Shown: positions 8,791-16,893 of the stretch, in pieces
Numbering within the stretch: position 1 is the first letter of the stretch
Layout: each line of letters opens with the position of its first letter
From: Solirubrobacter soli DSM 22325
Lineage (GTDB): Bacteria > Actinomycetota > Thermoleophilia > Solirubrobacterales > Solirubrobacteraceae
Direction of reading: 5' to 3'
DNA: 64,000 bases
Assembly: GCF_000423665.1 (NCBI RefSeq)
Contig: NZ_AUIK01000001.1
Coordinates: forward strand, 748,422 to 812,421
Made by a program: the position numbers and the translations under genes
The notes under the pieces: generated by a model
Told to the model about the DNA's origin: nothing
The model's database searches: none
Seen by the model: the letters and a program-made list of their open reading frames with translations, nothing else

Positions 8791-8834
8791 GTGCTTCTCC
8801 TTCGCTTGGGGAGCGTTCCGATCGGCCTAGTTAT

Positions 8835-8876
8835 TACGACCGTTCGTTTTGGGTGTTAGATCGTACGACCGTTCGT
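8835..8876. promoter_or_regulatory. Tandem TetR-type operator between oxidoreductase and TetR genes
   Basis: The 13-base sequence TACGACCGTTCGT occurs twice, at 8835-8847 and 8864-8876, 29 bases apart (nearly three helical turns). Each copy is an imperfect palindrome (ACGA...TCGT), of the kind bound by TetR-family dimers. The pair lies between the divergent oxidoreductase start at 8790 and the TetR start near 8895, so a dimer pair could repress both. Binding by this particular TetR protein is inferred. Confidence 0.65.
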
Positions 8877-8894
8877 GATAACTTGTCAAGCACA

Positions 8895-9509
8895 TTGGCC
8901 TCCACCGAGGGCATCCGAGACGGGCGTCGCCGCCGCAGCGACGGCGAACGCACCCGCGCGCTGATCCTCGAGCAGGCGGCGAGGCTCGCCACCGTCGAAG
9001 GGCTCGGCGGCCTCTCGATCGCGCGCCTCGCGGACGCCGTCGGGATGAGCAAGGGCGGCCTGTTCGCCCACTTCGGCTCCAAGGAGGAGCTCCAGCTCGC
9101 GACGTTCGAGGCCGCGCGCGAGATCTTCACGGCCCGGGTCGTCGAGCCCGCCGCCTCCGCCACGACCGGGGGCGAACGGCTGCGAGCCTTGACCGCCGGG
9201 TACCTCGCCTATGTCGAGGCCGACACGTTCCCCGGCGGCTGCTTCTTCGCCTCCGCCCTCGCCGAGGTCGACATGCAGCCGGGCCCGGTCCGCGACGCGC
9301 TCGTGGCGTTCCTCGGCGACTGGATCGCCCGCCTCGAGGACGCGATCCGCGAGGCGCAGGCCGACGGCACCATCGGCGCTGAAGAGGAGCCGGCCCAGCT
9401 CGCGTTCGAGATCGAGTCGGCGCTGCTCCTCGCCAACGCGCAGTACGTCGTCATGCGCACGGACGAGCCGCTGCGCCGCGCGCGGACCGCGATCGAGCGG
9501 CGGCTCTAG
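8895..9509 (+). CDS. TetR family transcriptional regulator
   Basis: 204-residue one-component repressor. The N-terminal HTH reads LATVEGLGGLSIARLADAVGMSKGGLFAHFGSK in two parts, with the typical GMSKGGLFAHF recognition helix; the C-terminal ligand domain includes the FPGGCFFAS segment common in the YxaF/AcrR-like branch. I place the start at the TTG at 8895, giving LASTEGIRDG; another TTG lies four codons upstream, and no strong ribosome site separates them. It is divergent from the BBE-type oxidoreductase with a tandem palindrome between. The 3' end overlaps the convergent dhaL by four bases. Ligand unknown. Confidence 0.85.
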   Translation: MASTEGIRDGRRRRSDGERTRALILEQAARLATVEGLGGLSIARLADAVGMSKGGLFAHFGSKEELQLATFEAAREIFTARVVEPAASATTGGERLRALTAGYLAYVEADTFPGGCFFASALAEVDMQPGPVRDALVAFLGDWIARLEDAIREAQADGTIGAEEEPAQLAFEIESALLLANAQYVVMRTDEPLRRARTAIERRL

Positions 9510-10069
9510 CCCGCCGCGGCTTCGAAGAACAGCGCCACGAGCGCGGCTCCGGGGTCGACGACGCCGGCGGCCGCGTCACCGACGTAGGTCGCGCGGCCGC
9601 GCCGCGCGACCAGGTCGGCCGTCGCGTCGGCGCCCGCGCGGGCGGCGCGGGCGGCGGCGTCCAGACCCTCGCCCGCCGCCAGGGCGTCCGCCGCGGGCTG
9701 GAGGGCGTCGACCATCGTCCGTTCGCCCACCTGCGCGCCGCCGAGCCGGCGGACGGAGGCTACGCCGGCGCCGACGCCGTCCGCCAGCGTCGCCAGGTCG
9801 AGCTCCGAAGCGTCACCGGCTGCCTTGGCCAGGGCGCGGAAGAACATCCCGTACAACGGGCCGCTCGTGCCGCCGGTGCCGAGGTACGCGGTCGACAGCG
9901 CCGCGAACGGCGGGGCGTCGCCAAGGCCGCGGCGGGTGCTGCGCACCGCTGTCCGGACGCTGGCGCCGAAGTCGCCGTCGCCGGCGAGGCGGTCGAGCTC
10001 GCCGAGCGCGTCCGCCTCCGCCTCGGCGGCGTCGAGGAAGCGCTCGACCCACTCCCGCGCGTTCACCAT
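9506..10069 (-). CDS. dhaL: Dihydroxyacetone kinase subunit DhaL
   Basis: 187 residues, the nucleotide-binding subunit of two-part dihydroxyacetone kinase. The metal/ADP aspartate cluster is present as LDRLAGDGDFGASV near residue 25; family members usually have GDGDHG, so one histidine is phenylalanine here. TGGTSGPLYGMFF near 64 and RRLGGAQVGERTMVDAL near 107 are typical nucleotide-site loops. It overlaps dhaK by 4 or 7 bases depending on GTG or ATG start. No DhaM phosphotransfer subunit follows, so the phosphate donor is unclear: ATP directly, or a DhaM elsewhere. It is the last gene of the ABC-BVMO-DhaKL operon. Confidence 0.88.
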   Translation of the reverse strand: MVNAREWVERFLDAAEAEADALGELDRLAGDGDFGASVRTAVRSTRRGLGDAPPFAALSTAYLGTGGTSGPLYGMFFRALAKAAGDASELDLATLADGVGAGVASVRRLGGAQVGERTMVDALQPAADALAAGEGLDAAARAARAGADATADLVARRGRATYVGDAAAGVVDPGAALVALFFEAAAG

Positions 10070-11067
10070 GTCAGCGCGGGCGTGCGGACCGGCGCGTCCC
10101 AGAGCGCGAGCGTCTCGGCGTCCATCCGGACGAGCGTGACGCTGCAGCCGGCCATGTCCAGCGCGGTCAGGTAGCTGCCCACGAGCGCTCGCGCGGTCAC
10201 CACACCGCGCGCGTCGAGCCGCCGCGCCACTTCGGCGAAAACCACCTGCAGTTCCAGCCCGTGGGTCGCACCGAGGCCGTTGACGATCACCAGGACCGAC
10301 TCGCCGTCGGCCAACCCAAGAGCGTCGGCGAGGGGCTCGACGAGCTGACCCGCCAGCTCGTCGGCCGACGCGAACGGACGCCGTTCGATGCCGCGCTCGC
10401 CGTGGATGCCGACCCCGAACTCGACCTCGTCGTCGCCGAGCTCGAACGACGCCCGCGACTCGCCGGGGTGCGCGCAGGCGGAGAGCGCGACGGCGAGCGA
10501 CCGCGACCCGTCGGCGACCCGCCGGCCCAGGGCCGCCAGGTCCGCCAGCGAGGCCCCGCGTTCCGCCGCGGCGCCGCAGATCTTCTCGACGGCGATCACG
10601 GCCGCGGTGCCGCGGCGGCCGGGGGCGCGGTCGTCCTCGAAGTCGGTGGCGAGGTCGTCGTCGACGACCACCTGCTCGACCGCGATGCCGTCCTCGGCGG
10701 CGAGCTCGGCCGCGAGCCCCGCGTTGAGCTTGTCACCGGTGTAGTTCTTGAGGATGTGCAGGACGCCGGCGCCGCCGTCGATCGCGCGCGTCGCCGCCTC
10801 GAACTGCGCCGCCGTCGGGCTGGAGAAGATCGCGCCCGGGACCGACGCGTCGAGCATCCCGACGCCCACGTAGCCGCTGTGCAGTGGCTCGTGCCCGGAC
10901 CCGCCGCCGGAGAGCAGGCCGACCTTCCCCGCCGCGGCCGGCTGCGCGCGGGCCACGAAGTCGCCCGCGCGGTCCCACCGCACCAGACCCGCGTTGGCGC
11001 GCTCGAAGCCCGCCAGTGCCTCCCGCACGTAGTCGTGCGGGTCGTTCACGAACTGCCGTCGCATCAT
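10063..11067 (-). CDS. dhaK: Dihydroxyacetone kinase subunit DhaK
   Basis: 334 residues, the substrate-binding subunit that covalently holds dihydroxyacetone or a similar hydroxyketone as a hemiaminal on histidine. GLLSGGGSGHEPLHSGYVG near residue 49 and LHILKNYTGDKLN near 105 are family signatures. EFGVGIHGERGIE near 217 contains the expected substrate-linking histidine. The ATG at 11067 overlaps the TGA of the upstream monooxygenase in an ATGA; GAGG lies upstream. Placement behind a Baeyer-Villiger monooxygenase rather than a glycerol dehydrogenase suggests that the kinase acts on a hydroxyketone released from the operon's substrate, possibly not free dihydroxyacetone. Confidence 0.9.
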   Translation of the reverse strand: MMRRQFVNDPHDYVREALAGFERANAGLVRWDRAGDFVARAQPAAAGKVGLLSGGGSGHEPLHSGYVGVGMLDASVPGAIFSSPTAAQFEAATRAIDGGAGVLHILKNYTGDKLNAGLAAELAAEDGIAVEQVVVDDDLATDFEDDRAPGRRGTAAVIAVEKICGAAAERGASLADLAALGRRVADGSRSLAVALSACAHPGESRASFELGDDEVEFGVGIHGERGIERRPFASADELAGQLVEPLADALGLADGESVLVIVNGLGATHGLELQVVFAEVARRLDARGVVTARALVGSYLTALDMAGCSVTLVRMDAETLALWDAPVRTPALTW

Positions 11068-12956
11068 CGAACCTCGAGCTCGTCGAACGCCGGGTGGCGC
11101 AGAAGATGGAAGATCTCGGGACTGTTGAACGGGCACATGACGGCTGAGCGCCCGTGCTCGGTCCAGTAGTAGTTGTGCGCCCGCGGGTCGCTCCAGACCT
11201 TGCGCGCGTTGCGGGCGTCGACGTCCTCGTTGAAGCGGTCGTAGGCCTCGCGCCGCGGCTCGATCGCCCGCGCGCCGCCCTCGATCAGCCGGTGCATGCA
11301 CTCGATCGCGTAGCGGACGACGAAGTCGTGGAACGTCGCGGGCCCGAGGACGCCGTTGGTGTTCGGCCCATAGACCGACCACAGGTTCGGGAAGCCGGGG
11401 TACATGCAGAACCGGTGCGCGCGGGCGCCGCCGACCTCCCACAGCCGGTCGAGCGTGATGCCGCCGACGCCGGTGACCTGCATCGGATACAGGTACTCGG
11501 AGGCGTGGAACCCGGTCGCGTAGACGATCGCGTCGACCTCGTGATGGACGCCGTCGCCGTCCTCGATCCCGGTGGGCGTGATCCTCCGGATGCCGCTCGT
11601 CACCAGCGTCACGTCATCGCGTTGGATCGCGTCGAGCACGTTGTAGTCGGTGTCGACCACCACGGCGCGCGCCGACCACGGCGGGTGCGGCGGGGTCATC
11701 TTCTCCCGCAGCTCCGGGTCGGCGACCTTGCTGTGCAGGAACGACAAAGACGCCTCGCGCACCACCTTGTTGCGCGCGCTGACCGCGTACGGGTCGTCGA
11801 AGCCCGGGTCGACCTCCGTCATGCGCATGAAGGCCTTGCCGGTGCCGAACATGCGCAGCCGCATGAAGTTCGTGTAGTACGGGAGGTGGCGGTCCAGCCA
11901 CGGGACCTCCTCCTCGAACGGCGAGAGGTAGCCCTTGACGCCGAACAGCCACTGCGCGGTGCGCTGGAACGCCACCACGTGCTCGGTCACGAGCGCGAGC
12001 TCAGGGATCAGCTGGTAGCCGGTGCAGCCCGTGCCGACGACCGCCACGCGCTTGCCCGCGACGTCGGCGTCGTCGGGCCAGCGCGACGTGTGCCACGACC
12101 GGCCTCCAAAGGAGTCCATGCCCTCGATCGACGGGACCCGCGGGCGGTTGAGGAAGCCCACCGCGGTGATGACCGCGTTGGAGCGCAGCGTCCGGCGCCC
12201 GCCTGGGCCGTCGACCTCGATCTCCCACTCCGCCGCCGTCTCGTCCCAGGTGAGGGCGAGGACCTCGGTGTCGAACTGGATGTCCTCGCGCACCCCGAAC
12301 TCGTCGGCGACCCAATCGAAGTAGCGCCGGTTCTCCGCGGCCCCGCAGAACGGGCTCGAATAGGGGAACTGCGCGCCGAAGATGTGGGTGTAGGCGCGAC
12401 TCGGCGTGTCCACCCGCGCGCCGGGATAGCGCGTCTCCCACCACGTACCGCCGACGCCCGAGTCCTTCTCGATCACGGTGTACGGGATGCCGGCGCGCTT
12501 GAGCATCACCGCCGCGTCGAGCCCACCGAACCCGGCGCCGATGACCGTGACCGAGAAGCCGAGCTCGGCCGGCGGGGTCCAAGCGAGCGCACGAGCCCAC
12601 GGATCGAGCCCGAGTTCCTCGCGGCAGTACTCGTACTCGGCGTCGGAGAGCTCCTCTCCCAACACCAGCGGGATGCTCCGTCGCAGCCGTTCCTCCGGCC
12701 CGATGTCCACGGGACCCGAGTCGCGAATCCGCCGCAGCAACGCGGCGGCCTTCGCCCGCAGCAGCGCCGCGTCCTCCTCCGACGCCACCATCATGAACGT
12801 CTGGAAGCCCGCGGGATCGACCGTGACCCGCGTCGCCGCGGCCTCCTCGTCGCCCGTGAGCTGGTAGAGGAGGCCGCGGAGCACCATCGGCTCGGCGTGG
12901 GCGACGGCGCGTTCGATCTGTTCGTCGCTGAACGCGACCGTCACCGCCGCGGTCAT
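11064..12956 (-). CDS. Baeyer-Villiger monooxygenase (4-hydroxyacetophenone monooxygenase-like)
   Basis: 630-residue FAD/NADPH enzyme predicted to insert oxygen next to a ketone, giving an ester or lactone. An extra N-terminal domain of about 130 residues, as in 4-hydroxyacetophenone monooxygenase, precedes the first Rossmann motif VIGAGFGGLDAAVMLKRAG near residue 135. The fingerprint FxGxxxHxxxWP is present as SFGGRSWHTSRWPDD near 283, followed by the NADPH motif VVGTGCTGYQL near 304. Its start codon overlaps the stop of the SnoaL-like gene (ATGA), and its own stop overlaps dhaK. An aryl-ketone substrate is suggested by length and N-domain only. Confidence 0.85.
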   Translation of the reverse strand: MTAAVTVAFSDEQIERAVAHAEPMVLRGLLYQLTGDEEAAATRVTVDPAGFQTFMMVASEEDAALLRAKAAALLRRIRDSGPVDIGPEERLRRSIPLVLGEELSDAEYEYCREELGLDPWARALAWTPPAELGFSVTVIGAGFGGLDAAVMLKRAGIPYTVIEKDSGVGGTWWETRYPGARVDTPSRAYTHIFGAQFPYSSPFCGAAENRRYFDWVADEFGVREDIQFDTEVLALTWDETAAEWEIEVDGPGGRRTLRSNAVITAVGFLNRPRVPSIEGMDSFGGRSWHTSRWPDDADVAGKRVAVVGTGCTGYQLIPELALVTEHVVAFQRTAQWLFGVKGYLSPFEEEVPWLDRHLPYYTNFMRLRMFGTGKAFMRMTEVDPGFDDPYAVSARNKVVREASLSFLHSKVADPELREKMTPPHPPWSARAVVVDTDYNVLDAIQRDDVTLVTSGIRRITPTGIEDGDGVHHEVDAIVYATGFHASEYLYPMQVTGVGGITLDRLWEVGGARAHRFCMYPGFPNLWSVYGPNTNGVLGPATFHDFVVRYAIECMHRLIEGGARAIEPRREAYDRFNEDVDARNARKVWSDPRAHNYYWTEHGRSAVMCPFNSPEIFHLLRHPAFDELEVR

Positions 12957-13399
12957 ACGGCGGGCACCAACGGGCTGACCGTCCGGCGCAGGAAGCGCCA
13001 GCGCCCGTCCTCCCGGATCAGCTCGTCCTCGTAGCCGCCCAACGTCGGGAGCAGTGGGCGGTCGTCGTCGCCGCGACGCACGTGCATCCACAGGCTGCTC
13101 GCCGTGGCACGGTCGCCGTCGACCACGATCGTCGGATCGCCGATCCAGTGCCACAGCGTGGACCCCGGTGCCGGCGGGTTGTCCGGCAGCACCGCGACGA
13201 GCATGTCGTGGATCCCGTCCGGCCCTGTGGCCGAGCCCGACTTCCCGCTCCATGAGCCCTCGGCGGCGAACAAGGCGGAGTACGCCCGCATGTCGCGGGC
13301 GTCCAGTGTTCGCCGGTACTCCTGGAGGAGCTGGCGGATCTCCTCCCGGTCCTCGAGGACGCGCACCCGCGCGCGGAGGTCGTCGAGCTCGGCCGACAC
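12953..13399 (-). CDS. SnoaL-like / NTF2-fold protein
   Basis: 148 residues of the SnoaL_4-type NTF2 fold: an N-terminal helix (VRVLEDREEIRQLLQEYRRTLDARDM) followed by the cone-shaped sheet, ending in DGRWRFLRRTV. Members include ring-hydroxylating dioxygenase small subunits, isomerases, dehydratases and uncatalytic proteins. No dioxygenase large subunit is nearby, so a stand-alone isomerase or accessory role is likelier. GTG start at 13399, two bases after the binding-protein stop; the 3' end overlaps the monooxygenase start by four bases. Two similar proteins lie in the island at 24650 and 37176. Confidence 0.75.
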   Translation of the reverse strand: MSAELDDLRARVRVLEDREEIRQLLQEYRRTLDARDMRAYSALFAAEGSWSGKSGSATGPDGIHDMLVAVLPDNPPAPGSTLWHWIGDPTIVVDGDRATASSLWMHVRRGDDDRPLLPTLGGYEDELIREDGRWRFLRRTVSPLVPAV

Positions 13400-13401
13400 G
13401 G

Positions 13402-14730
13402 CTACTTCGCCTCCGCCGGACCCGGCTCGTGGAAGTACTCGTCCAGGCACTTGTCGTCGCACCACGCGGTCTTCGGGCCCGGGAGCTCGAGGTCGGACGT
13501 GAGCGGGAGACCCGGCTGGGCGTAGGCCTTCAGGTTCGTGTTGTCGATGGCCACGGCGGGCATCGACAGCAGGTTGTATTTCGGCTTCTTGTTGGCCAGG
13601 ATCCGCAGCGCCGCGTTGAAGTACACGTAGCCGCCCTGGAGGCCGTTGATGCAGCCGCCGACCGTCTCGTAGTGGTCCATGTTCTTCAGCCACCACGACA
13701 GATCGCCCGCGTAGCACTGCTCGACGCCGACCGGCGGGACCTTGATGCCGCGCGACTCGAACGCCTGGACGACGCCGGCGAACATGCCGCCGTCCTGCAG
13801 GACGCCGTCGATCGGCTGCGGGTGCGCCGCCAGGTACTGCGACACGACCTGCTTGACGGTGCCGTTGTCCCAGTTGCCGTACAGCACCGAGGCGACCTTG
13901 ATGTCCGGGCAGTTCTTGAGGTCCTGGACCTTCTGGTTGTAGAGGACCTTGTCGTTCTGATTGCCGGCGATGCCGCGGACGATCAGGATGTTGCCCTTCT
14001 TGATGATGCCCAGCGTGCCGGCGTCGGCCTCGACCTGGTTCTGGGTCCACGTCGACGTCTGGTACTTCGAGCCCGGGGCGGGCGGGACGTCGGCGAGGAT
14101 GATCGGCACGCCCTGCTCACCGAGCTGTTCCATCGTGGCCGACTCGGCGACCGAGTCCGCGGGGTTGACGATGATCGCGTCGACGCCCTGACGGGCCATC
14201 TGCTTCATCGCCGAGATCTGGCTCTCCGGCGTCGATTGCGCGAGGGTCGGCGGGATGTTGGTGACCAGGTCGCCCTCGACCAGGCCCTTCGCCTTGGCCG
14301 CCGCGAACTCCTCCTTGAGCTGCTTGAGGACGTTGTTCTGGTACTGGTTGGAGATGCCGATCGTGATGTAGCCGATCTTCCACGGGGGCTTGGCCGTGAT
14401 CTCCTTGGTGGCCCACGGGCTGATGACGACCTCTTCCGGATAGCTGCCGTAGATGCCCTGCAGGCGCGGGGACATCGACTGGAAGGCCTCGCCCTCCTTG
14501 TTCTTGGGCCCGACCGGAACGGTGTCACCACAGTTCGTGCCGACCTTGACCGCGGCGGGCCCGGTGGGCTTGACGTTGATCTCCTTCAGGGACTGCTTCT
14601 GGCTCCCCGAGGAGGTGGCCTTGTCACCATCGCTGCCGCTGTCGCTCCCACAGGCGGCCACCGTCAGTGCGGCCGCGGCCACGAGGCTCACCAACGCCAC
14701 GCGCCAGCGCTTCTGCGCATTCTCGCTCAC
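13402..14730 (-). CDS. ABC transporter substrate-binding lipoprotein (sugar type)
   Basis: 442-residue periplasmic-binding-protein-like lipoprotein (Peripla_BP_4 type). A signal segment ALVSLVAAAALTVAAC ends in a lipobox cysteine near residue 27, followed by a Ser/Gly/Asp-rich linker. The ligand domain starts at WKIGYITIGISNQYQNNVLKQL and continues with GVDAIIVNPADSVAESA, the usual two-lobe pattern of ribose/xylose-class binders. The GTG at 14730 is chosen because GAGGAG lies just upstream. It is encoded with a matching permease and ATPase. The ligand is not readable; the downstream monooxygenase suggests something with an aryl or polyol part. Confidence 0.85.
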   Translation of the reverse strand: MSENAQKRWRVALVSLVAAAALTVAACGSDSGSDGDKATSSGSQKQSLKEINVKPTGPAAVKVGTNCGDTVPVGPKNKEGEAFQSMSPRLQGIYGSYPEEVVISPWATKEITAKPPWKIGYITIGISNQYQNNVLKQLKEEFAAAKAKGLVEGDLVTNIPPTLAQSTPESQISAMKQMARQGVDAIIVNPADSVAESATMEQLGEQGVPIILADVPPAPGSKYQTSTWTQNQVEADAGTLGIIKKGNILIVRGIAGNQNDKVLYNQKVQDLKNCPDIKVASVLYGNWDNGTVKQVVSQYLAAHPQPIDGVLQDGGMFAGVVQAFESRGIKVPPVGVEQCYAGDLSWWLKNMDHYETVGGCINGLQGGYVYFNAALRILANKKPKYNLLSMPAVAIDNTNLKAYAQPGLPLTSDLELPGPKTAWCDDKCLDEYFHEPGPAEAK

Positions 14731-14777
14731 TGCACTCCTCTCCCCCATTGATGGTTGCCGTCCTCCAACGCGACCGC

Positions 14778-16892
14778 TCAGACGCGGTCGCGAAGCCTCC
14801 GCTCGCGGCCATAGATGGCGACGGCGACGAGGATGATTCCGCCGTAGACGATGAATTCGACCGCCTTGCTGGCGCCGTGCCCGACGAGGACGGTGATGAG
14901 CACGGTGATGAAGACCGCGCCGATCGCGGTGCGCGTGTAGTCGCCGGGGCCACCGAAGATGGTCCCGCCGACGATGACCGCGACGACGCTCTGGAACAGG
15001 TACGCGTCACCGCCGGTGTCGACGACCTGGCCGGCGAAGCCGCCGATCAGGATGCCGACGAGCGTCGAGGTGACGGCGCTGAACGCGAACGCCGCCATCC
15101 AGACGCGGCGCGTGTTGATCAGGGCGTAGTCCGCCGCGCGCGGATTCGCCCCGGTCGCGAACAGGTTGCGGCCCAGCCGCGTGCGGTGCAGGAAGATCGC
15201 GAACAGCACGATCACCACGACCCAGATCGAGACGGCGGGCGGGATGCCGATGCCGAACGTCTTGGTCACCGGCATCGCGAGCTGCTGCATCCACTCGGTC
15301 GGATAGCCGTTGGCCTGCTCGCCGATCTGCACCTTGACGAGGCCGATGACCAACGACCCCATCGCCAGGGTCACGACGAGCGGGTTGATCCGGAAGCGGT
15401 GGCAGATGTAACCCGCGAAGCCGCCGAGGACCGTGGCCGTCGCGAGCGCGAGCGCGAGCGCCGTGGCGAAGTTGATGCCGTACTTCAGGTTCAGCGCCGT
15501 GACCGTCAGGCCGCCCGCGACGATGAACCCGGAGACCGAGAGGTCGAAGCCGCCCATCAGGATCAGCAGCGTCTGGCCGCAGGAGGCGAGCCCGACGAGC
15601 GCGGCGAGCACGAGGATCGAGCGGATGCTCACCCACGAGCCGAGACCCGGCAGGGTGATCACGCCGACCGCGAACACCACCGCGAGCGCCACGAGCTGGA
15701 TCAGCGGGAACCGCTGCTGGATGCGGACGAGCGTCGCCCACAGGCCGGCGCGCTCGGCGGCGACCGCCGTCTCGCCGCTCCCGACGGGACCGATCTCCAT
15801 CGTCGACAGCTCCAGCCCCGTCCGGCCGCGGTTGCGGCGGTGGAGCACCGGCATCCGTTTCGCCTTCAGGCCGCCGATCCCCGTCTCGGGAACCAGCGCA
15901 CCCTGGATGACGACGGCGACGATCAGGATCGCGCCGTAGACGATCTGCAGCCACGCGGGGTTGATCTCGAAGCTCGAGAGCAGGTTCTGGAAGAGGTAGA
16001 TCGTGAAGGCGCCGAACGCGACGCCGATCAGGCCGCCGCGACCGCCCGCCAGCGACGTGCCGCCGAGGACGACCGCCGCGATCGCGATCAGCGCGTACTG
16101 CGTCGAGGTCGAGGCGTTCGTCGACCGCACGAGCGCCGTGAGCGCGAGCCCGCCGAAGCCGGCGAACAGGCCGCCGAGGGCGTAGCTCCCGACGCGGACC
16201 GCGGTGACATTGACGCCACTGGAGAACGCGGTCGCGTCATTGGAGCCGACCGCGTAGAGGAGCCCGCGGAAGGGAACGCGCTTGAGCCCGTACCAGATCA
16301 GGAGCGGGACACCGATCGTGAAGACGGCGCCCGGGATCGGCCCGACCTTGCCCGCCAGGTGGTAGATCCACCGGTCACCTTCGCCCAAGGACGTCGGGTT
16401 CGGGGCGATGAGCAGGTTCACGCCCTGCAGGGCGAAGTACATGCCGAGCGTCACCACGACCGCCTGGATCCGCAGCAGCGTGATGATCAGGCCGGTGATC
16501 AGGCCCGCGAGCGCGCCGACGCCGAGGACGATCGGCACCGCGATGGCACCCCCGAGGCCGTGCGGCGCCAGCCACACGACATACACGGCGCCGCAGAAGA
16601 CCAGCAGCGGCGAGATCGAGAGGTCGAAGCCGCGGCCGATGATCGACGGCGCGCTCGCCATCGCCGCGAGGATCATCGGCGCGGCGATCGCGAGCTGGTC
16701 GGAGACGCCGAAGTTGCCGCTGTCCTTGATCAGCGTCGCGACGAGCACGACGACCATCAGCAGCGCGGCGAAGCCGTAGCTGTTGTGCTGGGCGAGGTGG
16801 GTCAGCCGCTGCTTGGTCGTGCGCGCTGCGGCCGGCTCGGCCGCGACCGCGGACCCGGTTTCCAGCGCGGGCTCCATCTTCACGTTCGCCAC
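14778..16892 (-). CDS. Fused tandem ABC permease (two BPD_transp_2 domains)
   Basis: 704 residues, twice the usual length of a ribose-type permease. The first permease domain occupies about residues 35-340 and the second about 385-695, each with its own RGFDLS/GGFDLS motif (GRGFDLSISPLL near 85; GGFDLSVSGFIV near 450) and a GGTSLAGGRGG or GGTIFGGPGD loop toward its end. A charged linker joins them. A single chain would therefore supply both halves of the membrane channel. GTG start one base after the ATPase stop; followed 47 bases later by the binding lipoprotein. Confidence 0.88.
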   Translation of the reverse strand: MANVKMEPALETGSAVAAEPAAARTTKQRLTHLAQHNSYGFAALLMVVVLVATLIKDSGNFGVSDQLAIAAPMILAAMASAPSIIGRGFDLSISPLLVFCGAVYVVWLAPHGLGGAIAVPIVLGVGALAGLITGLIITLLRIQAVVVTLGMYFALQGVNLLIAPNPTSLGEGDRWIYHLAGKVGPIPGAVFTIGVPLLIWYGLKRVPFRGLLYAVGSNDATAFSSGVNVTAVRVGSYALGGLFAGFGGLALTALVRSTNASTSTQYALIAIAAVVLGGTSLAGGRGGLIGVAFGAFTIYLFQNLLSSFEINPAWLQIVYGAILIVAVVIQGALVPETGIGGLKAKRMPVLHRRNRGRTGLELSTMEIGPVGSGETAVAAERAGLWATLVRIQQRFPLIQLVALAVVFAVGVITLPGLGSWVSIRSILVLAALVGLASCGQTLLILMGGFDLSVSGFIVAGGLTVTALNLKYGINFATALALALATATVLGGFAGYICHRFRINPLVVTLAMGSLVIGLVKVQIGEQANGYPTEWMQQLAMPVTKTFGIGIPPAVSIWVVVIVLFAIFLHRTRLGRNLFATGANPRAADYALINTRRVWMAAFAFSAVTSTLVGILIGGFAGQVVDTGGDAYLFQSVVAVIVGGTIFGGPGDYTRTAIGAVFITVLITVLVGHGASKAVEFIVYGGIILVAVAIYGRERRLRDRV

Positions 16893-16893
16893 C

